Of a stretch of DNA of 64,000 nucleotides, positions 12,565 through 24,601 are shown piece after piece. Location: positions 1-64,000 of the forward strand of contig OENT01000339.1 in the NCBI GenBank assembly GCA_900239685.1. The letters run 5' to 3'. This stretch comes from Rotaria macrura (lineage: Eukaryota; Rotifera; Eurotatoria; Philodinida; Philodinidae). The translations under genes were made by a program, and so were the position numbers. The notes beneath the pieces were generated by a model. It was given only the letters and a program-made list of their open reading frames with translations, was not told where the DNA came from and made no database searches. Position 1 is the stretch's first letter. Each line of letters begins with the position of its first letter.

Positions 12565-15500
12565 TATGAACTGTGATAATGAATAAAACAATCAGCTAAC
12601 TCAATGAAGAGTACACGCTCGTTCAAGTCTTTTGTCTTTATCCGAAATAAATTGTTTGTTTCGCAATGTGAGTGATGAGTTCACCAATCTTTAGTTAGTA
12701 CAATATCGCCCACCGGATATCTATAGATGGCGCTATTGCATGTGTTTTGGGGGAGAGCACTAGAAAAGCAAATTGAAATAAAACATCGATATTTTCAACT
12801 GAAAGAATACTCTTTGTTCTCCGGATATGATCAACATTCTAACATCGAACATAGATTATTTGGTGATGAAACTGAATGTTTCTTGGGAGAAGTCATAGGA
12901 AGCGATACATGCTGATACATTTATATTTATTTATACATAAAAAAAGTTCTAATCAATTTTTTAGTAAAGACGAGAAATAGAATACCAAGTATGCGATATG
13001 AACCCATTGATATTTTTTTTTGTTTTAGCGAATGATTTTTATGACATATTTTTTCTTCGATCGAGTGATAATATTTGTTTCATTATAAAATTTATGTTAA
13101 GTGTGAGCGTGTATAGTTTGGTGGCATTTAATACTAATATTACCCTTATTAAGTTATTTTAGATTGCTAGTGAAAGTAATATAAGACCCATAATAGCTAG
13201 CTAGACAAATTGATAGATCATCAAACACGGGATAGTTTTGGTTGCGACAGAAAATCTTTCTATCTCGTGGAAGATTTTCCTCCTTCAAATGATCTTATTT
13301 TATTCAGATAAATATTATAGAGAATTGAATAGCAATGAATCGAAAGGACAAAACTCTTTAGTATAGGTTTATAGAAGATGTTCGAATCGTATATTTCTAT
13401 TTCTGATCGTAAAAGTACGAATGTCATTTTTTTATTAATAAAAACTATCCTAAGTCGTGTTTATGGTAAATAGACACTAACGATTGTTTAATTTACGCAC
13501 AAATGAAATTAGCAGTACATATAAACAGACTCATCTACATGGAAGCATAAATTACAAGTTTTAATTCGTAGATTTGAAGCTTTTTTGTGTACATGAAATT
13601 TAGCATATTCTTCTTTAACATTGAATTTGATCGTTTTTACTAATTACTTTCAAGAGTAGTCCATGATAAGAACAACAAACTTATCTAAAAAAATGTAGAT
13701 ATACTTCATTTCATAGAGCTTGTTCCACAGATCATTATTATAAAGCATTGTTTCTAATTGCATCAATACACAATCTTACTGGTTAATGTTTGATTATTGA
13801 AAAATGTCACATTATTCCGAAGTACGAGTGCCATGTGATCTTTCCCGTGATTTGACTCCTGTATGTACGGTCTTTGTCGATCAGAATAGACACCTTTTTT
13901 CAAAAAAACATGATCGGCGAAAAAAAAAGCTCTGGAAAATTGAATATGCAAACATTTTTTATATACTTATGTGTCTTTGTAATTCGACTCCATCAAAATT
14001 TAACTATTCGCCACAAATTTCGTGAGGGATTATCTTGTGTAAAAGAATCAAAAAACTATTCGACTATTCTACGTACATTATTTAGCGATTGAGAAAATTA
14101 AGAACATGAAGAATTGTAATTTGACAGAGAATTCAATGTTCTCTCTTTGCAGTTTTTAACTTATACCATGAAACTTAAAGCTCTCCTCTATCATCGGCAA
14201 AGCTTTGATTCATATTTGATGAAATTATAGGAATTTCATTTTCTTCAATGAGTTTACGGACAGTATCTGTTTCATATAGATATAGAAATATAGTGTCAAG
14301 AGACTATTTCTTTCTTCGGATCAGTGTTTCGAATATGAATCTGAAACAAAATGTCACTAAATGTCCAAGGCAGTACTTGCTAGCATTAAATAAAGAAAAA
14401 ACACACTCTTTTCGTGTTTCTACTGAATTAGGTTCAAATGAAATCCAGAGTAATAGTATCTAATCACATTCGGGTAAATAAATCAAATATCCGCTGCTGC
14501 TATCTTATAGATAAGTTAGAGAAAAAAGCAAAGTGTCAAAATTAAATATCACAAGGATCCTGAACATTTTGTTATCATGGAGGACCCTTATCATTAGAAC
14601 ACTGCTTCCAACGGTATTTTCTTTTCTGAAGATCTACTGAACATTAAGAAGAAAAACTTCTTCCACGAAAACAAATTTTTGACAGCCCTCTTCATGTCTC
14701 ATTTCTACTCAATAGAATTAAGCTTTTTTTTGTAAAACTTTAAAGCAAAGATCTGGTGATAAATTGTCAATAGGCAGTTGATCCTATTTATTATTCGTCC
14801 GATAAGTCATACAAAAGAAAACGAACGCTGTAAAAATGCATATGTTCGATAAAATTAACCTAGAAAAGTCTATCAGTTGTAGAGCATCAAGTTTGAAAAA
14901 GAAAATAGTTATCGTTTGTTGACGTTCACAATAATGCTCAGTATCTGTCAAATGAATGAGATAAACTGCTAACTATCTCATATTTTTATTCTTCTCAAAA
15001 TACATACTCAAGTATCAATAGACTTCGAACACACTGTATGATAACGGTGTAATTATCAACTTTTGAAAACTACGATAATGTTTTTTCTATGAGAAATATT
15101 CATTCTATCTTGACAAGTCAATAAAACCGAGAATGTCGAGATAGTGTGAGTCTCGAAAACGTGAATATAATCCGTTACTGTAAAAGTTCGAATTTTTTCC
15201 GACTCATTAAAATTAGTATCGATCATAGTAGAACGTATTCAAGACTTTCGTTTAAAACTTCATGTACTGTTTGTCATCCTTGAAGTACTCAAGTAATTTA
15301 CATGATTCATCGTTATCATCCGCTATAAAAATTCGTTTCTATTGCTCTTAAGATATAGAATACTACGATGAAGTTGTTGACATTTATAAGATACAGCGTA
15401 GAAAAATAATTTTCTAAACTAATCAAAGTTTTTGTACTTTCGTCTATGTAGAAAAATAAAGTCTAATTTCATAATTATTAATATTGTTTAGATACAGTTT

Positions 15501-16024
15501 CAAAAACATGTTTCGTACTGGAATAGATAAGCATATTGTATTTCATCGTATTTTTCACATGCACTAAAAAATCCATTTATCTGAATGATAAGGATCATCG
15601 CAACTTCGTCTATCAAGTAGCTAAAGCATATGGTTGTTTTGTTTTTATTCGTACATAAAATCTAAATTTATACCTTCTCTTTTGCAATGTAATACACATC
15701 ATTCTATAATGCTCATAAAATGATTATTTGATAAAAAAAGAACCTCCGTATGAAAATTCACTCAGTAAAAATCATAAATATCAAAACGTCTTTAGGCTTT
15801 AGGAGAAAAACGATTTTCATCAACGATTCATTGCTTCCTTATTCAGAAAAACGTTGCATCATTAAGTGTCTACTTAAGAAGACTCACTTTGAAGTATCAT
15901 AAAAAAGAAAACAGAAAGAATTTTCGAAAGTTTACGATACTCTATCATAATATCTTGTGATTACTGTATTTAAACCGACTGTAAAGAGGCAAATTCATTA
16001 GTTGTAGTTTTTTCCTCATATTTA
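12565..16024. other. Divergent intergenic region between NOP58 and serine protease
   Basis: 3.5 kb holding the putative promoters of NOP58 (minus) and the protease (plus). I see no domain-bearing reading frame. ORFs of 60-75 codons at 12727-12915, 13804-14092 and 14248-14463 look random in composition. Confidence 0.6.
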
Positions 16025-17023
16025 ATGGTTGTACGACCAGATACGTATAATCCACCACCAGCGATGGATGGATTTCTATCAAAAATAACCATCGGTTTGC
16101 TAGCTCTTGCAGCAGTGATGGTTATAGCATTGACAATTAGTATTGCATTATTATTTACAATCGGAAAACCGAGTACTGCTAATAATGAAAATCAAAAAAC
16201 ATTCAATTTTGCTGAACCATGTGAATGTGGCTGTCAAGCGATTCTACCACAGATAACATCGAGAATTGTCAATGGCGAAGCAGCAGTTCCAAATTCATGG
16301 CCATGGCAATTACTTCTGGTAGTTTTTGGTCCGAATGGTTTACCCATGTCGTATTGTGGTGCTAGTATTGTTACACAAAAACATGTTTTGACAGCTGCAC
16401 ATTGTGTTTTCGGTTCATCACCTCGATATATTGGCGTAATTCCTCGTCTTCATGTTTTCAATATCAGTTCGTGGACAGTGAATGTTGCCTACATGGCTGA
16501 ACGAATTTATGTTCATGAATCTTATGATAGTTACTATATTAATGATGATGTTGCTGTTATTCGATTGCGGACGCCTGTTACTTTTGGTAAGGAGCTCAGT
16601 CCGATTTGTATTGCACCCGCTGATTTGGGCAACCAAGAATTAACAGATGGTGAACCAGTTATAGCCACAGGTTGGGGTGCAATGGAAAGTGCAAATCGTA
16701 CGAGACCATCTGTATTGCAGCAAGTTCGTTTACAATATGTGCCACGAAGTCATCCATCATGTACACCACTGATTGCTGATGGTGAAAGTGCTCGACTAGG
16801 ACAAATGTGCGCTGGTTTTCCACCAAAAGCAGTGTGTTTCGGTGATAGTGGAGGTCCGTTAGTTCGATCAATAAAGCATTCAAATGGAAATACATATTGG
16901 CAGCAAGTTGGTATTATGTCTGGAACAGTAGATTGTGGTTATCAAACGAATTTCTCCGATGTTTATGCTCGTGTGAATTATTACAATGGATGGATTTTAG
17001 ATAAAATACGTCTATCGCCATGA
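16025..17023 (+). CDS. Membrane-anchored chymotrypsin-fold serine protease
   Basis: A single open exon of 332 residues. A short cytoplasmic N-terminus (residues 1-18) is followed by a hydrophobic segment at about 19-47 without a clear signal-peptidase site, so a type II membrane topology is likely. A Cys-rich linker (CECGC, 66-70) leads to the zymogen cleavage site R80-IVNG and an S1 peptidase domain. Catalytic residues are visible: His126 in TAAHC, Asp175 in DDVAVIRL and Ser275 in GDSGGP. In chymotrypsin numbering position 189 is Ala (A269) and position 226 is Asp (D312 in SDVY), so the S1 pocket is not the standard trypsin form. Family members cleave extracellular proteins near the cell surface. 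It lies tail to tail with the K2P gene, 194 bases apart. A 5' non-coding exon cannot be excluded. Confidence 0.93.
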   Translation: MVVRPDTYNPPPAMDGFLSKITIGLLALAAVMVIALTISIALLFTIGKPSTANNENQKTFNFAEPCECGCQAILPQITSRIVNGEAAVPNSWPWQLLLVVFGPNGLPMSYCGASIVTQKHVLTAAHCVFGSSPRYIGVIPRLHVFNISSWTVNVAYMAERIYVHESYDSYYINDDVAVIRLRTPVTFGKELSPICIAPADLGNQELTDGEPVIATGWGAMESANRTRPSVLQQVRLQYVPRSHPSCTPLIADGESARLGQMCAGFPPKAVCFGDSGGPLVRSIKHSNGNTYWQQVGIMSGTVDCGYQTNFSDVYARVNYYNGWILDKIRLSP

Positions 17024-17217
17024 TTCGATTTTTCTATTTTTCTTGGAAAAGATATACACAATCTGAATTGATTTTATCCAGAATTGTAGTAGTTAAATTC
17101 ATTTTTTTTTGCATACTCTATTTAACTATGAAAAAACGTTTCTCAATATATATTTATCATGAAACAAAAAAACAACAACAAAGAAAAAAAGTAGAAGAAG
17201 ACAAAGAAATAACGTTC

Positions 17218-20200
17218 CTAGGTTTCCAATATTCCCCATTTACTTGCTATTTGTTTAACTTTTTGACTCAATTGTTCTTTCATTAAATTAAAACACATTG
17301 CAATAAGTACAAGACCAAGTAGAATATACAATGATGCTGATATAAGTTTTTCTTTAGCCGCTAATACAGTTATTGATGCACCAGGCACATAATCTCCGAA
17401 GCCAATAGTTGTTAATGTTGTAAAACAAAAATAGAATGAATTCAGAAAACCCCAACGTTCCCAAATATTAAAAAGTATAGCGCCAAGTGTTAAATACAGC
17501 GGAATGACAAAAACAGTGACAAGTAATGGGACACTCATTTGTTCCTCTTCATAGAATTCTTCCTCCTCCTCATCGTCATTATCATTTTCAAGGCCGAAAC
17601 TTGTCGGAACATCTAATGTTGTTTTTGTTGCATATAATTCATGATCAGGTTTCCATGTTACGATTGGTAATGATGACATTTCATGTTTAGTAGTTGACTC
17701 TTCATAGTCAGGTGGCGGTGGTAACGAACTTAAACGTTGTTCATCTAAACTGTGAGAGTTTCGTGATAGTACTAATGTAGATGGATCAATAATTTGATTT
17801 CGTTCACGTTCCGACGAATCGATTTGACAAGTTTCATTAGAGATAGCCGACTGTTTCTTTAATTTACGTGAAAAAAATCGTCGACGACTAGATTTTGTTG
17901 TTTCAATGACATCAGTTGCCGGCAATGAATCAACATACGTCTTAGTTTTGTTACGTGATTTACGATTATGTGTTGATTCAGATTTTGAACGTTTTAAATT
18001 ATTCTTCGAAATTTCAGTTTTTGTATTATCGTTTTCAAATGTTGCTTCATTCGTATCATCGTTTATAATCGTAGTGGTAGAAGAAACTTCAGGAACATCA
18101 ATCTATAGATAAATAGATGGCATAATTTAATTTTCGATTTTTATCGTTTTTCTTTTCTATGACATTAGTCGACTAAGAAAGAACTCGTTTTGTCTTTCTA
18201 CAAGAGAATGACAATTATATTGGCTTCTGAAAAGGCTTTATAGACGACTTCAAATAAAAACAATACTATTATGTTAAACGAGATCAAGTTCAATAAAAGT
18301 CAAATCCTATTTTCTAGTTGTTGCAGATAAAAAAAGTTCAATTAATATATTCGATGATCTTCTTCTGGTAACAATTTCATGAGTAGTATATCATCGGTCT
18401 ATTTTCTTTGTAGTAAGAACCAATCAGAACTGATTTTTCACTCGTTGCTACCAGGCCAAATGGATCATAATCGAAAAGTAACAGTCAAGGATAACTTGAT
18501 TATTAGAAGATCATCATCATAACCAAGGTTCTCTAAGCAATATGGAGAATATTCTTATTGTCGAACAATGAATACTATACAAAAATATTTCATGCCTTAT
18601 GTATGACATAAATATTGAGACTAGAAGAAGTGCGTCCAAATTAGAAGTACAGTGAGAGTTCAAATCTTAAAATATACAGTTCCAATAGTATCTGACTATT
18701 AGGATCGTTGACAACATAAATTATGAAGTATCAACATTACCTTCAGTTGATGGGCAATACAATGTGTCAACGTCTATTTAGACGCTTCTTTTTATAATCA
18801 GTCTGCTGAAGAGTACCAACGAAGTGTATTAATACTTTTTCATTGTATGTATATATTTATATACATACAGATACTCGTATGTGTATTTGTATACATGCAA
18901 TATTTCATTCCGTTTCTTTTTCATTGGATCAGCTATATCTTCGTTAAATATATGAATCTATGTATATATATACATATACATACGAACATATACATGTATA
19001 TTGTTCTAATAGTTCTATAGTAACAGGATAGATACTTCAAAATTCTCATGTAAGGGCTCGGTTTTTGTCACTTACTGTACATCTGGAAAAAGCGATGCAT
19101 GGCGTCACTTTGTTTAATATTTGCCTAATGTCACAGCAAGAGATGTACTTAAATGTTTCTTCTTTTGCTGACTGGTTTTTCGCTTGCCGGAGCTTATCCG
19201 TCTAAGTAATATCTGAAAGCAACTCTTATCTTTTTGTTTTACTAGCCCGGAATGCTAGATGGGCTAGAAACTAAAGTCTGAATGCTTAGAATATAGTCAA
19301 ACAATGAAAAATCGTTCCAGAATTCATAAGTTCGACTTGTCAACGTGCAATGATAGTTTGATATTTAACTTTTTTCTTAGTTCTAAAGAGAACATCTTGT
19401 TCATTATTCAAGAAAGAAAAACAAAACTTAATTACGTGCTGAACATTAATATCATCTAGATTTGTAATTTTCCGTTTATTTTGTTCAAAGTTTTTTTCAA
19501 TAGTTTGATCATGAAGAGAATGTTCCAGTTGGCTTGTTAATTTATTTGTTTCGGTTATATAAAATTGTATTGAACTCATCTCCTGCGATGGTAGCTGTTT
19601 GTTTCGATTAGTCGATGATAGTAGAACGTCTTTATCATGAAAGAGTTCGTCATTAGTTTTATTGTCAAAATCTTCGACGGAAGTTTTTCGTATAAGTTCA
19701 TTAATACGAACGAGTGCATCTTTTGATCGTTCCTCGACAGGACTTGTTGACGATGCTAATGAACGAGATTTAGTCAAAGTTGTTGTAACTCCTGTTAACA
19801 TATCTAAACGAATATCAGCAGGAAGTTGACTTTTGTCTTCTATTGAATTTTGTGTAGGTGAATTCGTTTTCGTGTCTGCACGAACTTTCGATAATTGATC
19901 ACTATTATTATTATTATTATTATTAATAGAAACTAAATATTTAAATAAATAGGAATAGTTGATATAAAACAATGCAAAAAATTGCATAAGTTTGCGGTTA
20001 CTTTTTTCTTGATCATCCCTGGGTCGTTTTAAATTCGACTTTGTTATAATTAATTTTTTTTCATCCATTATCGTTGATATTTGAGTATGTCTTAAACTTT
20101 TTCGTTTCTTCTTACTTTTCCATCGACAACAAAATAACATTTTTATACGACTGAATACAAAAGCAAATAGTTTTGCCATTGTTGAACCAATATTAGCGAC

Positions 20201-20822
20201 AAAAAGCATCATTAGTGGTACACCAAAGGCACTATAAAGTACTGTAGCAATTTTTCCTGGTACAGTTTTTGTTGTTATATGTCCATAACCTAGAACCGGT
20301 TTTAGAAAAAGAAGAAAACAAAATTTATATTCAAACGATTTGAACATGTCTGTGGAAAATTAAATTACCTATAGTTGATACAAGTGTAACAGCATAAAGT
20401 ATAGCTCCGAAAAAATTCCAATCCGGATCAGCACCTGGTCTTGTTCGTCCATCGAAACCTTGTTGTACTTGTTGAATAACAGTTGCTTCAAATTTTTCAA
20501 GTTCTTGCGTTGCATACAATGTAAAATTACCCTTTTTATCATTATACGGATATGAATTCACGCGTAGAATTTCATTCCATAATTTATATAATGTTGAATT
20601 CAATTTTTCACTCATTGAACGACGCATATCCTGTTCATTTTGAGCTTCAAGCGCTTGAAATAGCCAACCACCTAATGCAACATAACCGATCATAACAAAA
20701 AAGAGACCAACGCGAGAGAACATAAAAGCAGTAAATTTTTTACAACATGTTAAACAATTGTTTTTTGTACATAGACGTTGATCAGCAAGGGAAGATGAAT
20801 CTTTAAATTTTCGGCGACGCAT
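17218..20822 (-). CDS. Two-pore-domain (K2P) potassium channel with giant M2-M3 loop
   Basis: Four minus-strand exons, 20369-20822, 20002-20289, 19436-19932 and 17218-18102, encode 707 residues. Order: M1 (about 31-57), extracellular cap with glycosylation sites N75 and N99, pore 1 with TIGYG (150-154, split by an intron after the first base of the codon for the first Gly), M2 (about 164-195), a basic KSKKKRK stretch, a loop of about 400 residues, M3 (about 603-627), pore 2 with TIGFGD (645-650) and M4 (about 665-686, LVLIAMCFNLM). K2P channels dimerise in the plasma membrane and pass background K+ current. The M4 motif is like nematode TWK and TRESK-type channels. The loop has a poly-Asn run, an acidic stretch and a PPDY motif (543-546). 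A 69-base in-frame intron at 19933-20001 is inferred. The start follows a likely 5'UTR splice acceptor; an in-frame ATG at 20849 is the alternative. Confidence 0.93.
18103..19435 (-). other. 1.3 kb intron of the K2P gene
   Basis: Intron between the loop-coding exon (donor after codon His413) and the last exon. It shows AT-rich sequence with TATA/CATA-rich low-complexity DNA around 18845-19000 and no coding signal on either strand. Confidence 0.7.
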
Positions 20823-23800
20823 ACTATAGAAAAACAATGAAAAAGACAAAAAGAAAAATAAACTTCGATATAATAATTAAATTAGATACATAAATAGAGG
20901 TAAAGAACCAATAACAAAAGAAAAAGAATCACTGATTTAAGAATCGAAATAAATTGATGTCTATGCATACTTTGATTTCGTTGTTGAAAGTGCCGATAAT
21001 CTATAAACAACGAAAATCTGACCAGGCTGCATTTTTCTTTCTGCTAGTTAATATTGATTAAGAATCAGATTATTGACCATTTTTATTCTCGAGAAGATTG
21101 AGTTTTTAGTATGTAGATGGATAGAATCGAACAGCCAACGAGCAAAGAAGTGCAATTGTATGAAGGAAAAAAAACGAACCAGGTTGGTGTCTTCTACTCT
21201 AATCAATGCAGAACAGAATACGTCATCGGTCCGCGACGGAAAAAGAGATAGAAGTAGACATTACTGATGTTTTTATTATGCGTTTCATCGTCACTCAATT
21301 GTACTCGTGCATGGCTTACTGCTAACGTCACTAAACATATGTATGGAAAAAGGAAAAGGAAAATGTTATCGAGCAAATCATCAACCTATTGTTAAACGTT
21401 ATTCTATCGGAAATCATCATCATGTGGTATCGAGACGATGGCATGAATAGACTCCGACTTTTACATCCAGGACGAAACCGATGTATGTTATAAATTCTTT
21501 TTTATTCGATCATCATAATAATCTTGCGATTGATACATTTCTTTGTATCATCTATACATATAGATCTAACATTTCTTTGGAGTGTCTCTTTATTATCTTT
21601 ATGCCAATGTGTAGATTACATGCAGTGAAGTTTCCACTAGGCTTATTTGTTATATCGGATATAATGTCAAATGTATAAGTTCTTCTTTTGATGTCATCAT
21701 AGAAGATTGACAGAGACATCTACAAAAAAATAATCAATTTTCTGCTATTACTTTCGAACCTACTTGAACGATAATTTCCGAGTTAGTTGTTTTTCCGTTA
21801 GAATTCAAGTTTCAATTATTATTGACGACTGAAGATTTTTCTTAAACTTTAGTATATATTCAATGATGTTGTCGGGATTTCTTTCAAACTATTCAGTCGA
21901 GTAATTGTCGTACGAGATGATACTAATGACGATTCGACCCGATGAAAACATTTGGCTTTCTCCATTGTACTCATGCTCAACAGAAACACGTTGAAATTCC
22001 TTGAGAAGATGAGTGATGGTTGACTCGATGGATGATTCTATGATCAGTTTGTCATTGCTCACTAATTTTTCTTTTTATTTCTTCTTCGCTCAAGAAAATA
22101 AGGAATTACTGTTTTTCCGAAATTAAATTAATAAGAATCAAAGGAAATTTGTCTGAAAAAGAAAACATCTACATACTCTATGGATCGCTCACTACACGAG
22201 ATGAACGAAAAACATGAACACAATATACAATAATTCTTCATCTGACTAATAGGAATTATTTAGCCAGTAATCTATATAGAAAACAGTAAATGTCAACGAT
22301 CACAAGAGAAGTATTGCTTTGTTTATTCAAATAGTAATACGATAGATCAGTTTCTCTTTCAAGTTTCCTTTTCTATGGGCAATAAGCAAAGCAATAGGCG
22401 ATATGTTAAAATAAGTATCGAATATCAAATAATGATTTCGACGAGAACCATTTATGATAGTTCATGTATTAACATATATGTCTTTGTTTCACAACAAAAA
22501 ACCGAACTATGTAAGTAATCAATCAATAAATTCAATTAATTGTGTTCATTCATCCAATGGTACGGTTGTCATTACTAATTATACATTTTTCTCGTGTTAA
22601 TATATGCAGCCAAAGGTACCCTACTGAATGCATTAGCCTGAAACACTATCGAGATGACACCACTTTATGCCTCATTAACGTTGTTCCATGCATATGCAAG
22701 CGACGCACGACGCAATTTTACATACAAGCATGGAAGAAAACTATTGTATCTACAACTTACATAACACGAGCAAAGTTAGCAATCAAGCACAAACTATAAC
22801 TACTATCATTCTTTCGAAGATTGATTTTTTGAACACACACACAAACACACACGTACATGTATATACTCTTTTAGTTACATAAAAAATGATGACAGATTTC
22901 ATTATGAAGATAATTATCGATGATAAGGCAAGATGAAAAGATCTCTCAGCGAACAATGCCTCTTTTCGTTCGTGTACTAATAATGATTATGAGGTTTGTT
23001 TATTTATGTGTGTTTATATCAATTAACTAATGATCAATTTTTACAGGTCGAATGTTTTTGTAACCAATCTTATATGTATATGTATACATCTACACAAAAC
23101 AGAAGTGTAATCTAATTCATCAAAATGAAAAAGAAAATTCCAATAAAAACTAATACATAATAATTATAATTATTATTATTATTTTTTCAATAAATTACAA
23201 TTAGATTTACTAACGTGTGTTATACAACTAATTTTGTCTCAACCTTGTACTAATATAGATTTATACGACGACAAAGAACAACAATAGATTCTTATAAATT
23301 ATTGCTTTTAATGAAACCATAAAGTAACATTGCCGATACTTACTTGGTTTGATTTGTCGTCAATCAATCTATAAATATTCTTTAACATGAGCAACAAGCA
23401 TATGTTTTCTTTCAGCGTCCATCGATCTATTTTCTTTATTTCCTAGTCGTTTCTCATTCCGAAACTCGATTGGTTCGGTATGCTCATCGTAGAACTTATT
23501 TCATTGATGGATAGGAGATTCTTTCTCTTCTTCTTTCTTCTGTGGTCTCAAATAAGTATGCATAGATACATGTAGCATAGGATTGAGATTAGAAGGACTA
23601 TTGATTGTCTATACGTATTATCATTCATCACGCGAGAAGTAAAGACATTCTCATGACATAAGAAAAGTCCTAAAGAATTTTCGAAGAACAAATCAGTTTT
23701 TTCAAAATTCTTACCGATCATTCGTTTGAACATGACCATGTAAAGGTAATAGGAGTACTCGACTAAGACGTCGAACAACAGCATATCGACTTGCGCTCAT

Positions 23801-24580
23801 TTCATTTAATTTTTAATCACTCGTTAACCTATTTATATGAATACAGATAGAAAGAATAATAGAAAATTAATCAGTTTCATTGTCTTCTTTTGATTTTGTC
23901 GTCTCGACATGAATTTTTCTTGAAAGTACTTACGTAGATGATGCTTTGTCTTCTGACTTCTCTTCGTTATCGATTATGCGAGCTTGACACTCTCGATGCT
24001 CGTTCGCTTGTCATCGAGCAACGATCAATTAATGTCTTCGGTCGCATTTTTCTATGGAGATATATATGGGACTATTATTTGCGTAGCAGCACTAGGGCAA
24101 GGAAGGTGGTTATGGCACAAGAGGAAAAAAAAAGAAAAGAGAATATAAACAAAGCTCCACAGGATGAAGATATATCAACTATACATATATATATATATAT
24201 ATAAATATATAATCAAGCAGACTTCTTTTGTCATCAGAAATAACAACTTGAGTGTTGTTCATTGTTGTTTGGGTTTTTATTTAAAAACAAAATGATGAAT
24301 ACCGATGTGCTGATAGGAAACGTCATTTTTAGATTAGTACGAAACAAAAAAAAAATACATCATTAGATTTGGCTTTCTTTTATGTTTGACATGCATGTAA
24401 TATTATCTAGCAAACAAATATAAATATGTATATACACAATAGAATTTTTAACAAGACACAGAAGAAGAATTTAAAAAAACGACGAAGGAAAACAACCGGA
24501 GAAAAAATGAACCATTGTTAGAAAAGAAGAATGCATGAAAGACATTTATTTTCATTTAAGTAAAAAACAAATAACATATT
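20823..24580. other. Intergenic region between K2P start and Rubicon end
   Basis: 3.8 kb, including the presumed K2P promoter and 5' untranslated exon(s). Scattered ORFs (for example 22542-22799, 23548-23784, 23938-24204) have no recognisable domains. Short AT repeats occur near 24185-24202. Confidence 0.6.
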
Positions 24581-24586
24581 TTTATT
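24581..24586 (-). other. Probable polyadenylation signal of Rubicon
   Basis: TTTATT on the plus strand reads AATAAA on the minus strand, only 16 bases past the Rubicon stop. A further TTTATT lies at about 24545. Confidence 0.45.
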
Positions 24587-24601
24587 GAAGTAAAAAAAAT
24601 T

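Noticed and set aside
12727-12915. 62-codon plus-strand ORF upstream of NOP58
   Set aside because: No domain and no conserved start context; it sits in the divergent promoter region.
16418-16895. Minus-strand ORFs inside the serine protease exon
   Set aside because: Shadows of the real coding strand, as the catalytic motifs are all on the plus strand.
21110-21140. GAATCGAAC sequence suggestive of a tRNA T-loop
   Set aside because: No matching acceptor stem, anticodon arm or A-box at the right distance; the same is true of the similar sequence near 10622.
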